DNA of 44,350 nucleotides from contig NW_027018306.1 of NCBI RefSeq assembly GCF_032854445.1, positions 1 to 44,350 of the forward strand. Reading direction: 5' to 3'. Below the pieces are notes generated by a model. The model ran no database searches. It was not told the DNA's origin and saw nothing but the letters and a program-made list of their open reading frames with translations. Every line of letters begins with the position of its first letter. Positions within the stretch are counted from its first letter, which is position 1. This document shows, piece by piece, positions 1 to 12,076 of this stretch. A program made the translations under genes and the position numbers. Source of the stretch: Liolophura sinensis (taxonomy: Eukaryota > Mollusca > Polyplacophora > Chitonida > Chitonidae).

Positions 1-2743
1 ATAATCACGTGCCCAGCAACGGCTCTTACTCCATGGAAACCAAGGAAATTTGCAATTTTTCAACAGCTGATAATGGCTGGCCCAATTCCGCATCTTTTCT
101 CACCTTATTGATGTGGGTCAGTGATCAATTGTACTTTTTACAGCAGACTGTATCAAGTACCTTGTGTTTTCTAGATACAAATGGTGTGGTTATTCTACAT
201 GTAGATAAAGATATTGAGTTTGTCTGCGACTTAGAAAAAAGACAATTGCTGGGTGAGTTAAATTGGCTTGGCCCAAAGATTTGACGTCTTCTGGGCTACC
301 GAAGGGCACATAACTTTTAGTGAAAAGTTGAATATAGCAGTGACCAGTCGCCATGGTACATAGTACAGTATAGCCGATTTCAATTAACAAAAAGACCAGG
401 CAAAAGTCCAAAACTGGAAAAACTGTTCCAATGCTGTTTGTAACAGGCTATTCCGACGTAGTTTGTGACGAGAAATCGAATGGTGCAAACCGCGTTGCTC
501 TCCGACCAATTCTTTTGGCTGTAGCGACAATTAAATGATCATTTTATGTCATAATCACGTGCCCAGCAACGGCTCTTACTCCATGGAAACAAGGAAATTT
601 GCAATTTTTCAACAGCTGGAGATGCCTGGCCCAATTCCGCATCTTTTTCTCACCTTATTGATGTGGGTCATTGTTCAATTGTACTTTTTACAGCAGACTG
701 TATCAAGTACGTTGTGTTTTCTAGATTACAAATGGTGTGGTTTTTCTACATGTAGATCAAGACATTAAGATTGTCTTCAACTTAGAAGTAAGACAATTGC
801 TGGGTGAGTTAAATGGGCTTGGCCCAAAGATTTGACGTCTTCTGGGGCTACCGAAGGGCACATAACTTATAGTGAAAAGTTAAATATAGCAATGAAAAGT
901 CGCAATGGTACATAGTACAATGTAGCCGATTTCAATTAACAAAAAGACAAGGCAAAGTCCAAAATTTGAAAAACTGTTCCAATGCTGTTTGTAAGAGGAC
1001 TATCCGACGTATTTTGTGGACGAGAAATCAAATGGTGCAAACCGCGTTGCTCTCCGACCACTACTTTTGGCTGTAGCGACAATTAAATGATCATTTATGT
1101 CATAATCACGTGCCCAGCAACGGCTTCTTACTCCATGGAAACCAAGAAAATTTGCAATTTTTCAACAGCTGGAGATGCCTGGCCCATTCCGAATCTTTTC
1201 TCATTTTATTGATGTGGGTCATTGATCAATTGTACTTTTTACAACAGACTGTATCAAGTACCTTGTGTTTTCTAGATACAAATGGTGTGGTTTTTCTACA
1301 TGTAGATAAAGACATGAGATTGTCCTTCAACTTAGAAGTAAGACAATTGCTGGGTGAGTTAAATGGGCTTTGGCCCAAAGATTTGACGTCTTCTGGGCTA
1401 CCGAAGGGCACATAACTTTTAGTGAAAAGTTGAACATAGCAATGACCAGTCGCAATGGTACATAGTACAGTGTAGCCGATTTCAATTAACAAAAAGACCA
1501 GGCAAAAGTCCAAAACTGGAAAAACTGTTGCAATGCCGTTTGTAAGAGGCTAATCCGACGTAGTTTGTGACGAGAAATCGAATGGTGTAAACCGCGTTGC
1601 TCTCCGACCAATACTTTTGGCTGTAGCGACAATTAAATGATCATTTATGTCATAATCACGTGCCCAGCAACGGCTCTTACTCCATGGAACCAAGAAATTT
1701 GCAATTTTTTAACAGCTGGAGATGCCTGGCCCAATTCCGCATCTTTTCTCACCTTATTGATGTGAGTCATTGTTCAATTGTACTTTTTACAGCAGACTGT
1801 ATCAAGTACCTTGTGTTTTCTGGACACAAATGGTGTGATTTTTCTACATGTAGATAAAGACATTGAGATTGTCTTCGACTTAGAAGTAAGACAATTGCTG
1901 GGTGAGTCAATGGGCTTGGCCCAAAGATTTGACGTCTTCTGGGCTACCGAAGGGCACATAACTTATTGTGAAAAGTTAATATAGCAATGACCAGTCGCGA
2001 TGGTACATAGTACAGTGTAGCCGATTTCAATTAACAAAAGAACAGGCAAAAGTCCAAAACTTGAAAAACTGTTCCAAAGCTGTTGATAAGAGGCTAATCC
2101 GACGTATTTTGTGACGAGAAATCGAATGGTGCAAACCGCGTTGCTCTCCAACCAATACTTTTGGCTGTAGCGACAATTAAATGATCATTTATGTCATAAT
2201 CACGTGCCCAGCAACGCTCTTACTCCATGGAAACCAAGGAAATTTGCAATTTTTCAACAGCTGATAATGGCTGGCCCAATTTCCGCATCTTTTCTCACCT
2301 TATTGATGTGGGTCAGTGTTCAATTGTACTTTTTACAGCAGACTGTATCAAGTACATTGTGTTTTCTAGATACAAATGGTGTGGTTATTCTACATGTAGA
2401 TAAAGATATTGAGTTTGGTCTGCGACTAGAAAAAGACAATTGCTGGGTGAGTTAAATTGGCTTGGCCCAAAGATTTGACGTCTTCTGGGCTACCGAAGGG
2501 CACATAACTTTTAGTGAAAAGTTGAATATAGCAGTGACCAGTCGCCATGGACATAGTACAGTGTAGCCGATTTCAATTAACAAAAAGACCAGGCAAAAGT
2601 CCAAAACTGGGAAAAACTGTTGGAATGCTGTTTGTAAGAGGCTAATCCGACGTATTTTGTGACGAGAAATCGAATGGTGCAAATCGCGTTGCTCTCCGAC
2701 CAATACTTTTGGCTGTAGCGACAATTAAATGATCATTTATGTC
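1..2743 (+). repeat. Five-unit higher-order repeat, copy 1 (A-B-C-D-A')
   Basis: Five monomers in the order A (1), B (551), C (1102), D (1652), A' (2196). The same order recurs immediately downstream, with matching diagnostic sites. For example, unit A carries CAGTGATCAATTG and AACAGGCTATTCCGACGTAG in both copies. This indicates block duplication of about 2.74 kb, most simply by unequal crossing-over. Confidence 0.85.
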
Positions 2744-5490
2744 ATAATCACGTGCCCAGCAACGGCTCTTACTCCATGGAAACCAAGGAAATTTGCAATT
2801 TTCAACAGCTGATAATGGCTGGCCCAATTCCGCATCTTTCTCACCTTATTGATGTGGGTCAGTGATCAATTGTACTTTTTACAGCAGACTGTATCAAGTA
2901 CCTTGTGTTTTCTAGATACAAATGGTGTGGTTATTCTACATGTAGATAAAGATATTGAGTTTGTCTTGCGACTTAGAAAAAAGACAATTGCTGGGTGACT
3001 TAAATTGGCTTGCCCAAAGATTTGACGTCTTCTGGGCTACCGAAGGGCACATAACTTTTAGTGAAAAGTTGAATATAGCAGTGACCAGTCGCCATGGTAC
3101 ATAGACAGTATAGCCGATTTCAATTAACAAAAAGACCAGGGCAAAAGTCCAAAACTGGAAAACTGTTCCAATGCTGTTTGTAACAGGCTATTCCGACGTA
3201 GTTTGTGACGAGAAATCGAATGGTGCAAACCGCGTTGCTCTCCGACCAATTCTTTTGGCTGTAGCGACAATTAAATGATCATTTATGTCATAATCACGTG
3301 CCCAGCAACGGCTCTTACTCCATGGAACCAAGGAAATTTGCAATTGTTTCAACAGCTGGAGATGCCTGGCCCAATCCGCATCTTTTCTCACCTTATTGAT
3401 GTGGGTCATTGTTCAATTGTACTTTTTACAGCAGACTGTATCAAGTACGTTGTGTTTTCTAGATACAAAATGGTGTGGTTTTTTCTACATGTAGATCAAG
3501 ACATTAAGATTGTCTTCAACTTAGAAGTAAGACAATTGCTGGGTGATGTTAAATGGGCTTGGCCCAAAGATTTGACGTCTTCTGGGCTACCGAAGGGCAC
3601 ATAACTTATAGTGAAAAGTTAAATATAGCAATGAAAAGTCGCAATGGTACATAGTACAATGTAGCCGATTTCAATTAACAAAAAGACAAGGCAAAGTCCA
3701 AAATTGAAAAACTGTTCCAATGCTGTTTGTAAGAGACTAATCCGACGTATTTTGTGACGAGAAAATCAAATGGTGCAAACCGCGTTGCTCTCCGACCACT
3801 ACTTTTGGCTTGTAGCGACAATTAAATGATCATTTATGTCATAATCACGTGCCCAGCAACGGCTCTTACTCCATGGAAACCAAGAAATTTGCAATTTTTC
3901 AACAGCTGGAGATGCCTGGCCCAATTCCGAATCTTTTCTCATTTTATTGATGTGGGTCATTGATCAATTGTACTTTTTACAACAGACTGTATCAAGTACC
4001 TTGTGTTTTCTAGATACAAATGGTGTGGTTTTTCTACATGTAGATAAAGACATTGAGATTGTCTTCAACTTAGAAGTAAGACAATTTGCTGGGTGAGTTA
4101 AATGGGCTTGGCCCAAAGATTTGACGTCCTTCTGGGCTACCGAAGGGCACATAACTTTTAGTGAAAAGTTGAACATAGCAATGACCAGTCGCAATGGTAC
4201 ATAGTACAGTGTAGCCGATTTCAATTAACAAAAAGACCAGGCAAAAAGTCCAAAACTGGAAAAACTGTTGCAATGCCGTTTGTAAGAGGCTAATCCGACG
4301 TAGTTTGTGACGAGAAATCGAATGGTGTAAACCGCGTTGCTCTCCGACCATTCTTTTGGCTGTAGCGACAATTAAATGATCTATTTATGTCATAATCACG
4401 TGCCCAGCAACGGCTCTTACTCCATGGAAACCAAGGAAATTTGCAATTTTTTAACAGCTGGAGATGCCTGGCCCAATTCCGCATCTTTTCTCACCTTATT
4501 GATGTGAGTCATTGTTCAATTGTACTTTTTACAGCAACTGTATCAAGTACCTTGTGTTTTCTGGACACAAATGGTGTGATTTTTCTACATGTAGATAAAG
4601 ACATTGAGATTGTCTTCGACTTAGAAGTAAGACAATTGCTGGGTGAGTTCAATGGGCTTGGCCCAAAGATTTGACGTCTTCTGGGCTACCGAAGGGCACA
4701 TAACTTATTGTGAAAAGTTTAATATAGCAATGACCAGTCGCGATGGTACATAGTACAGTGTAGCCGATTTCAATTAACAAAAAGAACAGGCAAAAGTCCA
4801 AAACTTGAAAAACTGTTCCAAAGCTGTTGATAAGAGGCTAATCCGACGTATTTTGTGACGAGAAAATCGAATGGTGCAAACCGCGTTGCTCTCCAACCAA
4901 TACTTTTGGCTGTAGCGACAATTAAATGATCATTTATGTCATAATCACGTGCCCAGCAACGGCTCTTACTCCATGGAAACCAAGGAAATTTGCAATTTTT
5001 CAACAGCTGATAATGGCTGGCCCAATTCCGCATCTTTTCTCACCTTATTGAGTGGGTCAGTGTTCAATTGTACTTTTTACAGCAGACTGTATCAAGTACA
5101 TTGTGTTTTCTAGATACAAATGGTGTGGTTTATTCTACATGTAGATAAAGATATTGAGTTTGTCTGCGACTTAGAAAAAAGACAATTGCTGGGTGAGTTA
5201 AATTGGCTTGGCCCAAAGATTTGACGTCTTCTGGGCTACGAAGGGCACACAACTTTTAGTGAAAAGTTGAATATAGCAGTGACCAGTCGCCATGGTACAT
5301 AGTACAGGTGTAGCCGATTTCAATTAACAAAAAGACCAGGCAAAAGTCCAAAACTGGGAAAAACTGTTGCAATGCTGTTTGTAAGAGGCTAATCCGACGT
5401 ATTTTGTGACGAGAAATCGAATGGTGCAAACCGCGTTGCTCTCCGACCAATACTTTTGGCTGTAGCGACAATTAAATGATCATTTATGTC
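2744..5490 (+). repeat. Five-unit higher-order repeat, copy 2 (A-B-C-D-A')
   Basis: Second copy of the block at 1-2743, with units at 2744 (A), 3290 (B), 3841 (C), 4392 (D) and 4941 (A'). Subfamily-diagnostic substitutions are shared with copy 1. The numerous one-base insertions and deletions are not shared, which is unusual for true block duplicates and points to consensus errors (see findings). Confidence 0.85.
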
Positions 5491-6039
5491 ATAATCACGT
5501 GCCCAGCAACGGCTCTTACTCCATGGAAACCAAGGAAATTTGCAATTTTTCAACAGCTGATAATGGCTGGCCCAATTCCGCATCTTTTGGCACCTTATTG
5601 ATGTGGGTCAGTGTTCAATTGTACTTTTTACAGCAGACTGTATCAAGTACCTTGTGTTTTCTAGATACAAATGGTGTGGTTATTCTACATGTAGATAAAG
5701 ATATTGAGATTGTCTTCGACTTAGAAGTAAGACAATTGCTGGGTGAGTTAAATGGGCTTGGCCCAAAGATTTGACGTCTTCTGGGCTACCGAAGGGCACA
5801 TAACTTATTGTGAAAAGTTAAATATAGCAATGACCAGTCGCGATGGTACATAGTACAGTGTAGCCGAGTTTCAATTAACAAAAAGAACAGGCAAAAGTCC
5901 AAAACTTGAAAAACTGTTCCAAAGCTGTTGATAAGAGGCTATCCGACGTATTTTGTGACGAGAAATCGAATGGTGCAAACCGCGTTGCTCTCCAACCAAT
6001 ACTTTTGGCTGTAGCGACAATTAAATGATCATTTATGTC

Positions 6040-9000
6040 ATAATCACGTGCCCAGCAACGGCTCTTACTCATGGAAACCAAGGAAATTTGCAATTTTTCA
6101 ACAGCTGGAGATGCCGGCCCAATTCCGCATCTTTTCTCACCTTATTGATGTGGGTCATTGTTCAATTGTACTTTTTACAGCAGACTGTATCAAGTACGTT
6201 GTGTTTTCTAGATACAAATGGTGTGGTTTTTCTACATGTAGATCAAGACATTAACATTGTCTTCAACTTAGAAGTAAGACAATTGCTGGGTGAGTTAAAT
6301 GGGCTTGGCCCAAAGATTTGACGTCTTCTGGGCTACCGAAGGGCACATAACTTATAGTGAAAAGTTAAATATAGCAATGAAAAGTCGCAATGGTACATAG
6401 TACAATGTAGCCGATTTCAATTAACAAAAAGACCAGGCAAAAGTCCAAAATTTGAAAAACTGTTCCAATGCTGTTTGTAAGAGACTAATCCGACGTATTT
6501 TGTGACGAGAAATCAAATGGTGCAAACCGCGTTGCTCTCCGACCACTACTTTTGGCTGTAGCGACAATTAAATGATCATTTATGTCATAATCACGTGCCC
6601 AGCAACGGCTCTTACTCCATGGAAACCAAGGAAATTTGCAATTTTTCAACAGCTGGAGATGCCTGGCCCAATTCCGAATCTTTTCTCATTTTATTGATGT
6701 GGGTCATTGATCAATTGTACTTTTTACAACAGACTGTATCAAGTACCTTGTGTTTTCTAGATACAAATGGTGTGGTTTTTCTACATGTAGATAAAGACAT
6801 TGAGATTGTCTTCAACTTAGAAGTAAGACAATTGCTGGGTGAGTTAAATGTGCTTGGCCCAAAGATTTGACGTCTTCTGGGCTACCGAAGGGCACATAAC
6901 TTATAGTGAAAAGTTGAACATAGCAATGACCAGTCGCAATGGTACATAGTACAGTGTAGCCGATTTCAATTAACAAAAACACCAGGCAAAAGTCCAAAAC
7001 TGGAAAAACTGTTGCAATGCCGTTTGTAAGAGGCTAATCCGACGTAGTTTGTGACGAGAAATCGAATGGTGTAAACCGCGTTGCTCTCCGACCAATACTT
7101 TTGGCTGTAGCGACAATTAAATGATCATTTATGTCATAATCACGTGCCCAGCAACGGCTCTTACTCCATGGAAACCAAGGAAATTTGCAATTTTTTAACA
7201 GCTGGAGATGCCTGGCCCAATTCCGCATCTTTTCTCACCTTATTGATGTGAGTCATTGTTCAATTGTACTTTTTACAGCAGACTGTATCAAGTACCTTGT
7301 GTTTTCTGGACACAAATGGTGTGATTTTTCTACATGTAGATAAAGACATTGAGATTGTCTTCGACTTAGAAGTAAGACAATTGCTGGGTGAGTTCAATGG
7401 GCTTGGCCCAAAGATTTGACGTCTTCTGGGCTACCGAAGGGCACATAACTTATTGTGAAAAGTTTAATATAGCAATGACCAGTCGCGATGGTACATAGTA
7501 CAGTGTAGCCGATTTCAATTAACAAAAAGAACAGGCAAAAGTCCAAAACTTGAAAAACTGTTCCAAAGCTGTTGATAAGAGGCTAATCCGACGTATTTTG
7601 TGACGAGAAATCGAATGGTGCAAACCGCGTTGCTCTCCAACCAATACTTTTGGCTGTAGCGACAATTAAATGATCATTTATGTCATAATCACGTGCCCAG
7701 CAACGGCTCTTACTCCATGGAAACCATGGAAATTTGCAATTTTTCAACAGCTGGAGATGCCTGGCCCAATTCCGCATCTTTTCTCACCTTATTGATGTGG
7801 GTCATTGTTCAATTGTACTTTTTACAGCAGACTGTATCAAGTACGTTGTGTTTTCTAGATACAAATGGTGTGGTTTTTCTACATGTAGATCAAGACATTA
7901 AGATTGTCTTCAACTTAGAAGTAAGACAATTGCTGGGTGAGTTAAATGGGCTTGGCCCAAAGATTTGACGTCTTCTGGGCTACCGAAGGGCACATAACTT
8001 ATAGTGAAAAGTTAAATATAGCAATGAAAAGTCGCAATGGTACATAGTACAATGTAGCCGATTTCAATTAACAAAAAGACCAGGCAAAAGTCCAAAATTT
8101 GAAAAACTGTTCCAATGCTGTTTGTAAGAGACTAATCCGACGTATTTTGTGACGAGAAATCAAATGGTGCAAACCGCGTTGCTCTCCGACCACTACTTTT
8201 GGCTGTAGCGACAATTAAATGATCATTTATGTCATAATCACGTGCCCAGCAACGGCTCTTACTCCATGGAAACCAAGGAAATTTGCAATTTTTCAACAGC
8301 TGGAGATGCCTGGCCCAATTCCGAATCTTTTCTCATTTTATTGATGTGGGTCATTGATCAATTGTACTTTTTACAACAGACTGTATCAAGTACCTTGTGT
8401 TTTCTAGATACAAATGGTGTGGTTTTTCTACATGTAGATAAAGACATTGAGATTGTCTTCAACTTAGAAGTAAGACAATTGCTGGGTGAGTTAAATGTGC
8501 TTGGCCCAAAGATTTGACGTCTTCTGGGCTACCGAAGGGCACATAACTTATAGTGAAAAGTTGAACATAGCAATGACCAGTCGCAATGGTACATAGTACA
8601 GTGTAGCCGATTTCAATTAACAAAAACACCAGGCAAAAGTCCAAAACTGGAAAAACTGTTGCAATGCCGTTTGTAAGAGGCTAATCCGACGTAGTTTGTG
8701 ACGAGAAATCGAATGGTGTAAACCGCGTTGCTCTCCGACCAATACTTTTGGCTGTAGCGACAATTAAATGATCATTTATGTCATAATCACGTGCCCAGCA
8801 ACGGCTCTTACTCCATGGAAACCAAGGAAATTTGCAATTTTTTAACAGCTGGAGATGCCTGGCCCAATTCCGCATCTTTTCTCACCTTATTGATGTGAGT
8901 CATTGTTCAATTGTACTTTTTACAGCAGACTGTATCAAGTACCTTGTGTTTTCTGGACACAAATGGTGTGATTTTTCTACATGTAGATAAAGACATTGAG

Positions 9001-9331
9001 ATTGTCTTCGACTTAGAAGTAAGACAATTGCTGGGTGAGTTCAATGGGCTTGGCCCAAAGATTTGACGTCTTCTGGGCTACCGAAGGGCACATAACTTAT
9101 TGTGAAAAGTTTAATATAGCAATGACCAGTCGCGATGGTACATAGTACAGTGTAGCCGATTTCAATTAACAAAAAGAACAGGCAAAAGTCCAAAACTTGA
9201 AAAACTGTTCCAAAGCTGTTGATAAGAGGCTAATCCGACGTATTTTGTGACGAGAAATCGAATGGTGCAAACCGCGTTGCTCTCCAACCAATACTTTTGG
9301 CTGTAGCGACAATTAAATGATCATTTATGTC
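6040..9331 (+). repeat. Trimeric higher-order repeat B-C-D, two tandem copies (6040-7684, 7685-9331)
   Basis: Units B (6040, 7685), C (6587, 8234) and D (7136, 8783) repeat with a 1,647-bp period (3 x 549). The two C units share rare variants such as TTAAATGTGCTTGGCCC and AACAAAAACACCAGG, so the duplication is recent. B-C-D also occurs inside both five-unit blocks upstream, giving four B-C-D trimers in 9.3 kb. Confidence 0.9.
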
Positions 9332-9778
9332 ATAATCACGTGCCCAGCAACGGCTCTTACTCCATGGAAACCAAGGAAATTTGCAATTTTTCAACAGCTG
9401 ATAATGGCTGGCCCAATTCCGCATCTTTTCTCACCTTATTGATGTGGGTCAGTGTTCAATTGTACTTTTTACAGCAGACTGTATCAAGTACATTGTGTTT
9501 TCTAGATACAAATGGTGTGGTTATTCTACATGTAGATAAAGATATTGAGTTTGTCTGCGACTTAGAAAAAAGACAATTGCTGGGTGAGTTAAATTGGCTT
9601 GGCCCAAAGATTTGACGTCTTCTGGGCTACCGAAGGGCACATAACTTTTAGTGAAAAGTTGAATATAGCAGTGACCAGTCGCCATGGTACATAGTACAGT
9701 GTAGCCGATTTCAATTAACAAAAAGACCAGGCAAAAGTCCAAAACTGGAAAAACTGTTGCAATGCTGTTTGTAAGAGG

Positions 9779-9858
9779 CTAATCCGACGTATTTTGTGAC
9801 GAGAAATCGAATGGTGCAAATCGCGTTGCTCTCCGACCAATACTTTTGGCTGTAGCGA
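9779..9858 (+). repeat. CpG-dense conserved core of the monomer (example copy)
   Basis: This ~80-bp part of each monomer runs from CTAATCCGACGTATTTTG through TTTTGGCTGTAGCGAC. It contains about eight CpG dinucleotides in this copy. It stays nearly the same in both array orientations, for example inverted at 30486-30575, although surrounding parts differ clearly between subfamilies. The function is unknown. One example is annotated here; equivalents lie at the same phase in nearly every monomer. Confidence 0.7.
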
Positions 9859-9864
9859 CAATTA

Positions 9865-9893
9865 AATGATCATTTATGTCATAATCACGTGCC
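9865..9893 (+). promoter_or_regulatory. Monomer-boundary palindrome AAATGATCATTT plus CACGTG E-box (example copy)
   Basis: Immediately before and at the monomer start, left-arm units carry the perfect 12-bp palindrome AAATGATCATTT followed within about 15 bp by CACGTG, the core site for bHLH-zip factors in animals. The E-box is kept in most units of both arms. The palindrome is lost in the distal right arm (ATAAATGCTCATTC). Whether a protein binds here is not shown by the sequence. Confidence 0.4.
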
Positions 9894-10023
9894 CAGCAAC
9901 GGCTCTTACTCCATGGAAACCAAGGAAATTTGCAATTTTTCAACAGCTGATAATGGCTGGCCCAATTCCGCATCTTTTCTCACCTTATTGATGTGGGTCA
10001 GTGTTCAATTGTACTTTTTACAG

Positions 10024-10132
10024 CAGACTGTATCAAGTACCTTGTGTTTTCTAGATACAAATGGTGTGGTTATTCTACATGTAGATAAAGATATTGAGTT
10101 TGTCTGCGACTTAGAAAAAAGACAATTGCTGG
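10024..10132 (+). other. Exon-like segment of the monomer with splice-site consensus (example copy)
   Basis: In each left-arm monomer a pyrimidine-rich TACTTTTTACAG precedes this 109-nt stretch and GG|GTGAGT follows it, matching 3' and 5' splice-site consensus. The segment is open in one frame: it begins after FLQ with QTVSSTLCFLDTNG and ends near RQLL. Most right-arm copies keep the acceptor but have GGATGAGT, losing the donor GT. I infer a possible captured or cryptic exon. There is no evidence of expression and I recognise no protein family. Confidence 0.35.
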
Positions 10133-12076
10133 GTGAGTTAAATTGGCTTGGCCCAAAGATTTGACGTCTTCTGGGCTACCGAAGGGCACATAACTTTAGT
10201 GAAAAGTTGAATATAGCAGTGACCAGTCGCCATGGTACATAGTACAGTATAGCCGATTTCAATTAACAAAAGACCAGGCAAAAGTCCAAAACTGGAAAAA
10301 CTGTTCCAATGCTGTTTGTAACAGGCTATTCCGACGTAGTTTGTGACGAGAAATCGAATGGTGCAAACCGCGTTGCTCTCCGACCAATTCTTTTGGCTGT
10401 AGCGACAATTAAATGATCATTTATGTCATAATCACGTGCCCAGCAACGGCTCTTACTCCATGGAAACCAAGGAAATTTGCAATTTTTCAACAGCTGGAGA
10501 TGCCTGGCCCAATTCCGCATCTTTTGGCACCTTATTGATGTGGGTCATTGTTCAATTGTACTTTTTACAGCAGACTGTATCAAGTACCTTGTGTTTTCTA
10601 GATACAAATAATGTGGTTATTCTACATGTAGATAAAGACATTGAGTTTGTCTTGGACTTATAAGTAAGACAATTGCTGGGTGAGTTCAATGGGCTTGGCC
10701 CAAAGATTTGACGTCTTCTGGGCTACCGAAGGGCACATAACTTATTGTGAAAAGTTTAATATAGCAATGACCAGTCGCGATGGTACATAGTACAGTGTAG
10801 CCGATTTCAATTAACAAAAAGAACAGGCAAAAGTCCAAAACTTGAAAAACTGTTCCAAAGCTGTTGATAAGAGGCTAATCCGACGTATTTTGTGACGAGA
10901 AATCGAATGGTGCAAACCGCGTTGCTCTCCAACCAATACTTTTGGCTGTAGCGACAATTAAATGATCATTTATGTCATAATCACGTGCCCAGCAACGGCT
11001 CTTACTCCATGGAAACCAAGGAAATTTGCAATTTTTCAACAGCTGATAATGGCTGGCCCAATTCCGCATCTTTTCTCACCTTATTGATGTGGGTCAGTGT
11101 TCAATTGTACTTTTTACAGCAGACTGTATCAAGTACATTGTGTTTTCTAGATACAAATGGTGTGGTTATTCTACATGTAGATAAAGATATTGAGTTTGTC
11201 TGCGACTTAGAAAAAAGACAATTGCTGGGTGAGTTAAAATTGGCTTGGCCCAAAGATTTGACGTCTTCTGGGCTACCGAAGGGCACATAACTTTTAGTGA
11301 AAAGTTGAACATAGCAGTGACCAGTCGCCATGGTACATAGTACAGTGTAGCCGATTTCAATTAACAAAAAGACCAGGCAAAAGTCCAAAACTGGAAAAAA
11401 CTGTTGCAATGCCGTTTGTAAGAGGCTAATCCGACGTAGTTTGTGACGAGAAATCGAATGGTGTAAACCGCGTTGCTCTCCGACCAATACTTTTGGCTGT
11501 AGCGACAATTAAATGATCATTTATGTCATAATCACGTGCCCAGCAACGGCTCTTACTCCATGGAAACCAAGGAAATTTGCAATTTTTTAACAGCTGGAGA
11601 TGCCTGGCCCAATTCCGCATCTTTTCTCACCTTATTGATGTGAGTCATTGTTCAGTTGTACTTTTTACAGCAGACTGTATCAAGTACCTTGTGTTTTCTG
11701 GACACAAATGGTGTGATTTTTCTACATGTAGATAAAGACATTGAGATTGTCTTCGACTTAGAAGTAAGACAATTGCTGGGTGAGTTCAATGGGCTTGGCC
11801 CAAAGATTTGACGTCTTCTGGGCTACCGAAGGGCACATAACTTATTGTGAAAAGTTTAATATAGCAATGACCAGTCGCGATGGTACATAGTACAGTGTAG
11901 CCGATTTCAATTAACAAAAAGAACAGGCAAAAGTCCAAAACTTGAAAAACTGTTCCAAAGCTGTTGATAAGAGGCTAATCCGACGTATTTTGTGACGAGA
12001 AATCGAATGGTGCAAACCGCGTTGCTCTCCAACCAATACTTTTGGCTGTAGCGACAATTAAATGATCATTTATGTC

